This document shows positions 1 through 6,952 of a stretch of 10,923 nucleotides of DNA, in pieces. The DNA is from Actinotalea sp. (GTDB lineage: Bacteria > Actinomycetota > Actinomycetes > Actinomycetales > Cellulomonadaceae): contig JACIXM010000085.1 in assembly GCA_014360395.1 (NCBI GenBank), forward strand, positions 1 to 10,923, written 5' to 3'. The notes under the pieces were generated by a model. The model saw only the letters and a list, made by a program, of their open reading frames with translations. It had not been told where the DNA came from and ran no database searches. Each line of letters opens with the position of its first letter. The stretch's first letter is position 1. The position numbers were made by a program, and so were the translations under genes.

Positions 1-1530
1 CGTCGGCGTGGGCTCGGGCGTGACGGCGGACCCGAGCAGCTCGTGGACGTCCTGCTCGAGGAGGACGCGCCTGCCGCGGCGTCCGCGGGCCCGGCCCGAC
101 CTGGCGAGCCGTCGACGCGCCGCCGCGTCACGCGCGCCCGGTGGCTCGCCGTCGCCACGGGCCTCGTCGCGCTGGTGGCGGTGGCCGCCGTCGGCACGGT
201 GGAGGACCGTCGGCACGCCGAGCGCCTCGCCGCCTTCGCCGAGATCCCCGGGACCGTCCCCCCGCTGGACCTCGCCCTCACCGAGAGGTGGTCGCACCCG
301 GCCGGCCAGCTCTGGCGGGCCGGGCACCTCGTGCTCGTCGGTGATCCCGACGGCGGGGGCGTCCGCGCCCTCGACGTGCGGACCGGCCAGGAGGCCTGGA
401 CGCTCGACCGCGGCGAGGAAGCCCCGGTGCAGCGCTGCCTGACCGACAGGGAGGCGCGGCGCGCGGCGGTGGTCCTGTGCACCCGTGGCTGGTCGCTGGG
501 CGGCCCGCCGGGGATCGTGACGCACGAGGTGGTCGACGCCGAGGACGGTGAGGTGCTGCGGCGGTACGCCGCACACCTGCCCTCGCACGGGCAGGCCGTC
601 GCCGGCACCGACGTCGTCTCCGCGCAGCCGGAGGGGGACGGCGCGATCGTCGTGACGCGGGCGCGGGCGGGGGACGGCACCCCGGTCTGGTCGACGCGGG
701 TCGCGGGCAGCGGTGGACGCCGGGCCGGCGGCGGGGCCGGGACGCTACGGGTGCAGGACGGCTTCGTCGTGCTGCGCGGCACCACGACAGCGGTGCTCGA
801 CGCCCAGGACGGCGCCCTGCTGGGCGCCTGGTACCCCGGTGGCTACACGGCCGTGGGGTCGGTCCCGGGCCTGGACAGCGCCGATGTGCGCACGGCCGCC
901 GACGGCTTCGGGGCGTGGAGCGACGCCGCGGCCGGGTCGCGCGGCCCCTCCGGGACCTGGTTCGACCGGTCCGGCGTGCCGACGGGCGTCCTCGAGGGCC
1001 TGCTCGTCGACGCGGCCGTCTCCGACGGCTCGGAACCGGACGTGCGGCTCACCGGGCGCTCGGACACCGGCGAGCTCGTCGCCACCGACCTCCTCGCGGG
1101 CCGCGAGCTGTGGCGGGGCCCGGCCCGGGGTGCCCACCTCCTCGTGCGCCGCGAGGGTGTCGTCGTCCTCGCGGTCGGGCAGGAGGTGCAGGCCTTGGAC
1201 CTGCGCACCGGCGCCGTCCGGTGGGCCGCCGAGGCGACCGGCCTGGCACCCCGCAGCGGTTCGGTCACGGACGGCGCCACGGTGGTGGTCCTGACGCACA
1301 CCCACGGGCGGGCGCAGCTGCTCGCCCTGGACCTCGACACCGGCGCGGTGCGCTGGGAGGTGCCGGCGCCGGGCGTGGGGCCGCTGAGCGAGCGGCGGCA
1401 CGACCTCGGCCACGTCGCCCTGGGGGAGGTGGCGGGCGTCCCGGTGCTGCTCGGGGACGGCGTCGTCGTCGGCCTCGGCCCGGCCCCGGTGCGCGGGACC
1501 CCGGACGGGGGGAGCCCGGCCAGCAGGTGA
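1..1530 (+). CDS. Membrane-anchored PQQ-like beta-propeller protein (5' end outside window)
   Basis: The reading frame is open from the first base of the window. The first in-frame start candidate is a GTG at 43, which has no convincing ribosome binding site, so I think the true start lies just upstream and the gene is 5'-partial. Counted from 43, the protein has an Arg-rich cytoplasmic stretch (about residues 25-33), one hydrophobic segment (about 34-53: WLAVATGLVALVAVAAVG) and a large extracytoplasmic domain. That domain carries repeated blade motifs of the form A-L-D-x-x-T-G-x-x-x-W, for example ALDVRTGQEAW, VLDAQDGALLGAW, ALDLRTGAVRW and ALDLDTGAVRW. These are typical of PQQ-binding-like (quinoprotein/BamB-like) beta-propellers. 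No catalytic residues are recognisable. Such proteins are common and uncharacterised in Micrococcales; a structural or binding role at the cell surface is possible. Nothing links it functionally to the nitrite genes downstream: narK has its own promoter after the TGA at 1528-1530. Confidence 0.85.
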   Translation, partial: RRRGLGRDGGPEQLVDVLLEEDAPAAASAGPARPGEPSTRRRVTRARWLAVATGLVALVAVAAVGTVEDRRHAERLAAFAEIPGTVPPLDLALTERWSHPAGQLWRAGHLVLVGDPDGGGVRALDVRTGQEAWTLDRGEEAPVQRCLTDREARRAAVVLCTRGWSLGGPPGIVTHEVVDAEDGEVLRRYAAHLPSHGQAVAGTDVVSAQPEGDGAIVVTRARAGDGTPVWSTRVAGSGGRRAGGGAGTLRVQDGFVVLRGTTTAVLDAQDGALLGAWYPGGYTAVGSVPGLDSADVRTAADGFGAWSDAAAGSRGPSGTWFDRSGVPTGVLEGLLVDAAVSDGSEPDVRLTGRSDTGELVATDLLAGRELWRGPARGAHLLVRREGVVVLAVGQEVQALDLRTGAVRWAAEATGLAPRSGSVTDGATVVVLTHTHGRAQLLALDLDTGAVRWEVPAPGVGPLSERRHDLGHVALGEVAGVPVLLGDGVVVGLGPAPVRGTPDGGSPASR

Positions 1531-1555
1531 GGCCCGCGGTGTGCACGCGCCGGCC

Positions 1556-1569
1556 GGGCCCTTGGTCCC
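1556..1569 (+). promoter_or_regulatory. DosR/DevR-like box upstream of narK
   Basis: GGGCC-CTTG-GTCCC matches the DosR core layout GGGAC-N4-GTCCC with a single mismatch (A to C in the left half). Its centre (1562.5) lies 29.5 bp before the first base of the TAGCGT -10 box, the same geometry as the nirK copy. This places it at about -41.5, where a class II activator normally binds. That a DosR-family response regulator binds here is inferred from the motif alone. Confidence 0.55.
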
Positions 1570-1591
1570 TCCGGACGGCCGACGCGGGGCC

Positions 1592-1597
1592 TAGCGT
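1592..1597 (+). promoter_or_regulatory. -10 box of the narK promoter
   Basis: TAGCGT fits the actinobacterial TANNNT -10 pattern. The surrounding CCTAGCGTT-CGGGTTTGA is nearly identical to the sequence just before nirK (CCTAGCGTTGCGGGTGTGA at 3061-3079), which argues that both are real and co-regulated. No TTGACA-like -35 box is visible 17 bp upstream, as expected for an activator-dependent promoter. The transcription start is predicted near 1604. A small CCGGG-GGAG-CCCGG hairpin (1609-1622) lies in the leader. Confidence 0.5.
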
Positions 1598-1642
1598 TCG
1601 GGTTTGAGCCGGGGGAGCCCGGGGAAAACCGGGAGGGGCGCC

Positions 1643-3016
1643 ATGGACACCAGCACCACGTCGACCGAACCGGGTGTGGAGCGGGCCCGGCGGCGCGTCC
1701 TCGTGCTGTCGACCGTCGGCTTCACCCTGATGTTCGCCGTGTGGCTCATGTTCGGCGTGCTCGGCATCCCCATCCGCGACGAGTTCGGGCTGAGCGACGT
1801 CGAGCTGTCCTGGCTCACCGCGACGGCGATCCTCAACGGCGCGCTGTGGAGGTTGCCGGCCGGGATCCTCGCGGACCGGTTCGGCGGACGGCGCGTCTTC
1901 ATCACGATGCTCGTGGCCACGGCCGTGCCGACCTTCCTCATCTCCCAGGCCGACAGCTTCGCCGTGCTGCTCGTCCTGGCCTTCCTCGCGGGCTTCGCCG
2001 GCAACGCCTTCAGCGTCGGCATCGCCTGGAACTCCGCCTGGTTCCCGCGGGAGCGGCAGGGCTTCGCGCTCGGCCTGTTCGGGGCGGGCAACGTGGGGGC
2101 GTCGGTGACGAAGCTCATCGGCCCCTCGCTCATCGTGGCGGTGCCCTCCCTGACCATCGCGGGCCTGACCTTCGGCGGGTGGCGCTTCGTGCCGTTGGTC
2201 TACACGCTGCTCCTGCTGTCGATGGCCGCGGCGGTGTGGCTGCTCACCCCGCGCCAGGACCGGACCCCCGGCCGGGGGCGCCCGCTGCGCGAGATGCTCC
2301 GCCCGCTGCGCGAGGTGCGCGTCTGGCGCTTCAGCCTCTACTACGTCGTGGTGTTCGGCGCCTACGTCGCCCTCTCGGCATGGCTGCCCAAGTACTACGT
2401 CGACGTGTTCGACGTGCCGCTCGCGACAGCGGCCCTGCTCACCGCCCTGTTCATCTTCCCCGCGAGCCTCCTGCGCCCGCTCGGCGGTCACCTCGCCGAC
2501 CGGTACGGCGCCCGGGTGGTCATGTACGGGACGTTCGGGGCGATGCTCGTGGCGACCGGGATCCTCATGATGCCGTACGGCTACATCGTCATCCGGGTCA
2601 GCGAGGAGATGGAGCCGGGTGGGCTGCGGGAGGTGCTGCCGTACGAGCTCAACGTCGTGACGTTCACGGCGCTCGTCTTCGTCGTGGGCGTGGCGATGGG
2701 CGTCGGGAAGGCGGCCGTCTTCAAGCACATCCCGGAGTACTTCCCGAACGACGTCGGGGCGGTCGGCGGGCTCGTCGGCACCCTGGGGGCGCTCGGTGGC
2801 TTCTTCCTGCCGCCGATGTTCGCCTACCTCCAGGAGTGGACCGGCATGCCGCAGTCCACCTTCCTCGTGCTGTTCGTCCTGACGCTGGTCAGCGCCGTGT
2901 GGATGCACGTGACGATCCACCGGATGCTGCACGAGCGCTCGCCCGAGCTCGCCGGGACGATCGAGCCGCCCGGCGCGGAGGAGAGCGCCACGTCCGTCGT
3001 CCGCACGGGCGGCTGA
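1643..3016 (+). CDS. narK: NarK/NNP-family nitrate/nitrite MFS transporter
   Basis: This is a 457-aa major-facilitator protein of the nitrate/nitrite porter family, located in the cytoplasmic membrane. About twelve hydrophobic segments are present. The NNP signature in TM5 reads GFAGNAFSVGIAWNSAWFP and is followed by RQGFALGLFGAGNVGAS. Arginines at R70 (NGALWRLPAGILADRFG) and R278 (LLRPLGGHLADRYG) sit where the two substrate-binding arginines of E. coli NarK lie. The ATG at 1643 is preceded by GGGAGG (1631-1636) at good spacing. An in-frame TTG at 1604 coincides with the predicted transcription start and could give a 13-residue extension. Nitrate/proton symport and nitrate/nitrite exchange cannot be told apart from sequence. 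The next gene encodes an outward-facing nitrite reductase, so nitrite export to feed NirK is the likely role. A DosR-like box and a -10 box upstream suggest induction by hypoxia or NO. Confidence 0.93.
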   Translation: MDTSTTSTEPGVERARRRVLVLSTVGFTLMFAVWLMFGVLGIPIRDEFGLSDVELSWLTATAILNGALWRLPAGILADRFGGRRVFITMLVATAVPTFLISQADSFAVLLVLAFLAGFAGNAFSVGIAWNSAWFPRERQGFALGLFGAGNVGASVTKLIGPSLIVAVPSLTIAGLTFGGWRFVPLVYTLLLLSMAAAVWLLTPRQDRTPGRGRPLREMLRPLREVRVWRFSLYYVVVFGAYVALSAWLPKYYVDVFDVPLATAALLTALFIFPASLLRPLGGHLADRYGARVVMYGTFGAMLVATGILMMPYGYIVIRVSEEMEPGGLREVLPYELNVVTFTALVFVVGVAMGVGKAAVFKHIPEYFPNDVGAVGGLVGTLGALGGFFLPPMFAYLQEWTGMPQSTFLVLFVLTLVSAVWMHVTIHRMLHERSPELAGTIEPPGAEESATSVVRTGG

Positions 3017-3026
3017 GCCCACACCA

Positions 3027-3040
3027 GGGACCTTCGTCCC
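3027..3040 (+). promoter_or_regulatory. DosR/DevR-like box upstream of nirK
   Basis: GGGAC-CTTC-GTCCC is a perfect 5-bp inverted repeat with a 4-bp spacer. It has the half-sites and spacing of the mycobacterial DosR core (GGGAC-TWWA-GTCCC). It lies in the 59-bp gap between narK and nirK, centred 29.5 bp before the -10 box at 3063. This is the best of the three copies in the window. The identity of the regulator is inference; no response-regulator gene is in the window. Confidence 0.65.
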
Positions 3041-3062
3041 GGCGACCTTCCCGCGTTTTTCC

Positions 3063-3068
3063 TAGCGT
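3063..3068 (+). promoter_or_regulatory. -10 box of the leaderless nirK promoter
   Basis: TAGCGT ends 7 bases before the GTG start codon of nirK at 3076, so transcription should begin at or within a base of the start codon. No Shine-Dalgarno sequence precedes the GTG. A poor -35 region combined with the dyad at about -41.5 suggests an activator-dependent promoter. Confidence 0.55.
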
Positions 3069-3069
3069 T

Positions 3070-3091
3070 GCGGGTGTGAAAAACAACCCGC
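3070..3091 (+). repeat. Perfect 6-bp inverted repeat over the nirK start
   Basis: GCGGGT (3070-3075) and ACCCGC (3086-3091) flank the ten bases GTGAAAAACA (3076-3085), which begin with the nirK start codon. If transcription starts at 3075/3076, the left arm is not transcribed, so this would act as a DNA operator rather than an RNA hairpin. The high GC content makes chance arms fairly likely. Confidence 0.3.
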
Positions 3092-5724
3092 GGCCGGCCC
3101 GGGCCCGCTGGCACCTCCGCGTGCACGTCCTCGTCGTCGCGTGGCTCGCGGCCGCCGCGGTCGTCGCCACCGGCCACCGGTGGGTCCCGGCCGCCGGCTG
3201 GCTGATGGTGCACCTGCTCCTCCTCGGAGCGGTGAGCACCGCCATCCACATCTGGTCGGCGCACTTCGCCGAGGCGGTGCGCCGCCGGCCCCTGCGCGGC
3301 GGACACCGCGGGCAGGCGGTGCGCCTGACCCTGCACACCGTGGGGGCGCTGGCCGTCGTCGGGGGCCTGCTCGCCGGGGTCTGGGCCGCCGTCGTCACCG
3401 GCGCGGCCCTCGTCGCGGCGGCCGCCGTCTGGCACGCCGTCGTCCTGGTGGACGTCAGCCGCCACGGCCTCGGGGTGCGGCTCGGCTGGACGAGCTGGTA
3501 CTTCGTCGTCGCGGCGACCTTCCTGCCCGCCGGGGCGCTCCTGGGCGTGATCCTCGCGCGGGACACCACCGCCGGCGGCCTCGCCGCCCGCGCCTACGTC
3601 GCACACGTCCTCGTGATGCTGCTGGGCTGGGTCGGCCTGACCGTCCTGGGCACGCTCGTGACGCTGTGGCCGACGATGCTGCGGGTCCCGGTCACCGACG
3701 GTGCCCTGCCGGCGGCCCGGCGCGCGCTGGCCCTGCTGGCCCCGGGGGTGCTCGTCGGCGCGGGCGGGGCGCTGGTCGACGTGCCGCTGCTGGCGGCGGG
3801 CGGTCTCGCGCTGCACCTGGCCGGTCTCGTCGTCGCCGTCCGCCCGTGGTGGGACCAGGCCCGCCGACGGCGGCCCGAGGGCTTCGCGCCCTGGTCGGTG
3901 GTCGCCGCGGTGACCTGGTACGGCCTGGCCGTCCTGGTCGCGGCCGTGGCGGTCGCCGTGGCACCGACGTGGGCGGGCGTGCAGGTGACCCTGCACGCCC
4001 TGCTTCCGGTCCTCGGCGCGGGGTTCGCCGCCCAGGTCCTCCTCGGCGCCCTGTCCCACCTGGGCCCGATGGTGCTCGGGGGCGGGCCGGCCGCCGTGCG
4101 GGCCGCCCGGGCGGTCGCCGAGCGCGGCGCAGGTGCCCGGCTCGTCCTGGTCAACGGCGGCGTGCTGCTCTTCGCGCTGCCGACGCCCAGCCTCGTCCGG
4201 GTCGGCACGTCGGTGCTGGCGCTCGCCGGACTCGTCCCGACGCTCGTGCTCCTCGTGCGCGCCGCCGTCGTGTCGCGGCGCGTCCGCCGCGCCTCACCCG
4301 TCCACGGACCGGGCCCGGTGACCATCACGCCGGCGGAGGTCCTGGCGCCCCGCCGGACCGCGCGCGGACCGGCGGTGGCCGCCGGCGCCGCCCTCGTGCT
4401 GGTCGTGGCCGCGGGCGTCGCGGGCGACCCGGCCGCCGTCGGCCTCGGCACCGGGGCGGGCGAAGGCGTGCCGGCGAGCGGGCGCGTGGTCGAGGTCGAC
4501 GTCGAGGCGCGGGACATGCGCTTCGAGCCGGCGTCCGTCGAGGTCGCCGCCGGGGACCGGCTGGTCCTGGTGGTGACGAACGTCGACGACGCCGTCCACG
4601 ACCTCGTCCTGGACTCCGGGGCGTCCAGCGGGCGGCTGGCGCCGGGGGAGACGGCCCGGCTCGACGTCGGCGTGGTCGGGCGTCCGCTCGCCGGGTGGTG
4701 CTCCGTCGCCGGGCACCGGCAGATGGGCATGACGTTCGACGTCGTCGTCGCCGGTGCAGCGACGGCAGCGGGTCACCCCGGCGCCTCGGCTCCCGGCGCC
4801 CGCGCCGGGCAGGGCCCTCCGGTGCCGATCGACCTGCTCGCGCCGCCCGGGGACGACGTCGTCGTGCGGGACGCCGCGCTGCCCCCGGCGCCGGCGGGGA
4901 CGGTCCACCGCGTGACGCTCGAGGTGACCGAGACCGAGCAGGAGGTCGCCCCCGGCGTCCGCCGGACGGTGTGGACCTTCGGAGGGACGTTCCCGGGCCC
5001 GACGCTGCGGGGCACGGTCGGCGACACCTTCGAGATCACGCTGGTCAACGACGGCTCGCTGGGCCACTCGATCGACTTCCACGCCGGCGCCCTGGCTCCC
5101 GACGCGCCGATGCGGACCATCGAGCCGGGGGAGCGGCTCACCTACACGTTCACGGCGCACCGCTCCGGGATCTGGATGTACCACTGCTCGACCATGCCGC
5201 TGTCGCTGCACCTCGCCAACGGGATGGTCGGCGCGGTGGTCATCGACCCGCCCGTCCTGGAGCCGGTGGACCGGGAGTTCCTCCTGGTCCAGTCCGAGCT
5301 CTACCTCACCGCCGACGGCGGGGCGGCGACCGTCCTGACCGACGAGGCGAAGCTCGTGGCCGAGCAGCCGGACGGGATCGCGTTCAACGGCCACGCGACG
5401 CAGTACCGCCACCAGCCGCTCGTGGCGCGCGTCGGGGAACGGGTGCGGTTCTGGGTGCTGGACGCCGGCCCGAACCGCTCCACCGCCTTCCACGTCGTCG
5501 GCGGGCAGTTCGACACCGTCTACTCCGAGGGGGCGTACCTCCTCGGCGGGCCGCAGGCAGCGGGCGGAGACCCGACGGGCGGCGCCCAGGTCCTCGCGCT
5601 GGAGCCGGCGCAGGGCGGCTTCGTCGAGCTCGTCCTGCCCGAGGCCGGCACCTACCCGTTCGTGTCGCACCGCATGGTCGACGCCGAGCGCGGCGCGGCC
5701 GGCCTGCTGCGGGTCGCTCCCTGA
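3076..5724 (+). CDS. nirK: Membrane domain-cupredoxin-NirK fusion copper nitrite reductase
   Basis: This 882-aa protein reduces nitrite to NO. Residues 1 to about 450 form a polytopic membrane domain with 12-13 hydrophobic segments and many intramembrane histidines (H46, H58, H63, H120, H177, H247, H307, H328). Residues of about 468-556 form a cupredoxin whose type 1 copper ligands fit H508, C542, H547 and M550. Residues of about 600-882 form a complete two-domain NirK. Its type 1 copper ligands are H664, C704, H712 and M717; its type 2 ligands are H669, H703 and H865; its catalytic pair is D667 (in HSIDFH) and H806 (in FHVVGGQFD). The short C-x7-H loop (HCSTMPLSLH) resembles AniA-type enzymes. 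The leaderless GTG at 3076 was chosen because a -10 box lies 7 bases upstream and no RBS is present. The catalytic domains should face outward. N-terminal cupredoxin fusions are known in NirK (Hyphomicrobium). I cannot assign the membrane domain to a family; an electron-input role is inference. Confidence 0.93.
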   Translation: MKNNPRPARARWHLRVHVLVVAWLAAAAVVATGHRWVPAAGWLMVHLLLLGAVSTAIHIWSAHFAEAVRRRPLRGGHRGQAVRLTLHTVGALAVVGGLLAGVWAAVVTGAALVAAAAVWHAVVLVDVSRHGLGVRLGWTSWYFVVAATFLPAGALLGVILARDTTAGGLAARAYVAHVLVMLLGWVGLTVLGTLVTLWPTMLRVPVTDGALPAARRALALLAPGVLVGAGGALVDVPLLAAGGLALHLAGLVVAVRPWWDQARRRRPEGFAPWSVVAAVTWYGLAVLVAAVAVAVAPTWAGVQVTLHALLPVLGAGFAAQVLLGALSHLGPMVLGGGPAAVRAARAVAERGAGARLVLVNGGVLLFALPTPSLVRVGTSVLALAGLVPTLVLLVRAAVVSRRVRRASPVHGPGPVTITPAEVLAPRRTARGPAVAAGAALVLVVAAGVAGDPAAVGLGTGAGEGVPASGRVVEVDVEARDMRFEPASVEVAAGDRLVLVVTNVDDAVHDLVLDSGASSGRLAPGETARLDVGVVGRPLAGWCSVAGHRQMGMTFDVVVAGAATAAGHPGASAPGARAGQGPPVPIDLLAPPGDDVVVRDAALPPAPAGTVHRVTLEVTETEQEVAPGVRRTVWTFGGTFPGPTLRGTVGDTFEITLVNDGSLGHSIDFHAGALAPDAPMRTIEPGERLTYTFTAHRSGIWMYHCSTMPLSLHLANGMVGAVVIDPPVLEPVDREFLLVQSELYLTADGGAATVLTDEAKLVAEQPDGIAFNGHATQYRHQPLVARVGERVRFWVLDAGPNRSTAFHVVGGQFDTVYSEGAYLLGGPQAAGGDPTGGAQVLALEPAQGGFVELVLPEAGTYPFVSHRMVDAERGAAGLLRVAP

Positions 5725-5728
5725 CGCC

Positions 5729-5734
5729 TACGCT
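5729..5734 (+). promoter_or_regulatory. Possible -10 box of a leaderless moeZ transcript
   Basis: TACGCT lies between the nirK stop codon and the moeZ ATG and ends 6 bases before the ATG, the usual layout of leaderless actinobacterial mRNAs. No Shine-Dalgarno sequence precedes the ATG (GCTGGCCGG only). No clear -35 box or DosR-like dyad is present, so read-through from nirK is also possible. Confidence 0.4.
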
Positions 5735-5740
5735 GGCCGG

Positions 5741-6940
5741 ATGACGACCCCGCCCGACCGCGGACCCGTCCCGCCGCTCGTCGAGCCCGGCCCGCCGCTG
5801 ACGCCGGCCCAGCGGGAGCGGTGGTCGCGGCACCTCCTGCTGCCGCAGCTCGGCGAGACGGCCCAGCGGCGGCTGCGCAACGCGCGCGTGTGCGTCGTCG
5901 GCGCCGGCGGCCTGGGGGCACCGGTCCTGCAGTACCTCGCCGCCGCCGGGGTCGGCCGGCTGGGCATCGTCGACGACGACGTCGTCGAGGCCTCCAACCT
6001 GCAGCGCCAGGTGCTGCACGGCGTGGCGGACGTCGGTCGTCCCAAGGTGGACTCCGCGGCGGACGCCGTCGCCGCGCTGGACCCGGACGTCGACGTCGTG
6101 CGTCACCGGCTGCGTCTGGACGAGCGCACCGTGGGCCTGCTGGGCGAGTACGACCTCGTCCTGGACGGCACGGACAACTTCCCCACGCGCTACCTCGTCA
6201 ACGACGCGTGCGTCCGCCTCGGGCTACCGGAGGTCTGGGGCTCGGTGTTCCGCTTCGACGCCCAGGTGGCGGTGTTCTGGGGCAGCCCACCGCCGGGCAG
6301 CGGCGTCGCGCCCGTGCAGCTGCGGGACCTCTTCCCGGCGCCCCCGGCGCCCGGGACGGTGCCCTCGTGCGCCGAGGGTGGGGTGCTCGGGGCGATGTGC
6401 GGGCAGGTCGGCTCCGTCATGGCCACCGAGGCCGTGAAGCTGCTCACCGGCGTGGGACGGCCGCTCCTGGGCCGCGTCCTCGTGCTCGACGCCCTCGCGG
6501 CGCGGTGGGCGGAGGTGCCGCTGGTGGGCGGCGTCCGCGCGCCCGCGCACCGGCACCCCGCCACCGACGACGTCGCGGGCCCGCCGGCGAGGACGGACGT
6601 CGGCGTCCGGCGCGTCGGCGCGCGCGACCTCGCAGCGCGCCTGGCGGCCCGGGACGCGGGTGGACCGGACCTGCAGCTCGTCGACGTCCGCGAGCCGGCC
6701 GAGCGCGCGATCGTCGCGATCCCGGGGGCGGAGCCCGTCCCCCTGGCCGGTCTGCTGGACGGCAGTGCGCTGGACCGCGTGCGCCGCGACGTCCCGGTGG
6801 TCCTGCACTGCCGCAGCGGTGTCCGCTCGGAGCAGGCGGGCCTCGCGCTGCTCGCCGCGGGGTGGCGCGACGTCGAGCACCTCGCCGGGGGCGTCCTGGC
6901 GTGGGTCGACGAGGTGGACCCGAGCCAGGCGCGGTACTGA
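5741..6940 (+). CDS. moeZ: MoeZ/MoeB-like adenylyltransferase with C-terminal rhodanese domain
   Basis: This 399-aa cytoplasmic protein has a ThiF/MoeB domain (about residues 20-265) followed by a rhodanese domain (about 285-395). Visible motifs are the nucleotide-binding VVGAGGLGAPV (about 52-62), VEASNLQRQ, DGTDNFPTRYLVND and the catalytic-cysteine motif PSCAEGGVLGAMCG with C210. The rhodanese active-site loop is CRSGVRS with C357. The family adenylates the C-terminal Gly-Gly of small sulfur carriers (MoaD, ThiS, CysO) and converts it to a thiocarboxylate. Here the obvious partner is the MoaD encoded 2.7 kb downstream. The CxxC zinc-binding pairs of E. coli MoeB and human MOCS3 are absent, which as I recall is usual in actinobacterial MoeZ. 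The gene starts 16 bp after nirK, in the same direction. Confidence 0.92.
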   Translation: MTTPPDRGPVPPLVEPGPPLTPAQRERWSRHLLLPQLGETAQRRLRNARVCVVGAGGLGAPVLQYLAAAGVGRLGIVDDDVVEASNLQRQVLHGVADVGRPKVDSAADAVAALDPDVDVVRHRLRLDERTVGLLGEYDLVLDGTDNFPTRYLVNDACVRLGLPEVWGSVFRFDAQVAVFWGSPPPGSGVAPVQLRDLFPAPPAPGTVPSCAEGGVLGAMCGQVGSVMATEAVKLLTGVGRPLLGRVLVLDALAARWAEVPLVGGVRAPAHRHPATDDVAGPPARTDVGVRRVGARDLAARLAARDAGGPDLQLVDVREPAERAIVAIPGAEPVPLAGLLDGSALDRVRRDVPVVLHCRSGVRSEQAGLALLAAGWRDVEHLAGGVLAWVDEVDPSQARY

Positions 6941-6952
6941 CCCCGCGCGTCG

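Noticed and set aside
1265..3022. Long leftward open frame (585 codons) opposite the end of the propeller gene and narK
   Set aside because: It overlaps narK, which has clear family motifs. Its product is rich in His, Arg, Glu and Asp with no recognisable domain, as expected for the antisense frame of a GC-rich membrane-protein gene.
3141..5744. Rightward 867-codon open frame overlapping nirK in another frame
   Set aside because: Its product is an Arg/Gly/Pro-rich shadow. The overlapping nirK frame holds all copper ligands.
6941..6952. Terminator between moeZ and the SufR-like regulator
   Set aside because: The gap is only 12 bases and shows no hairpin.
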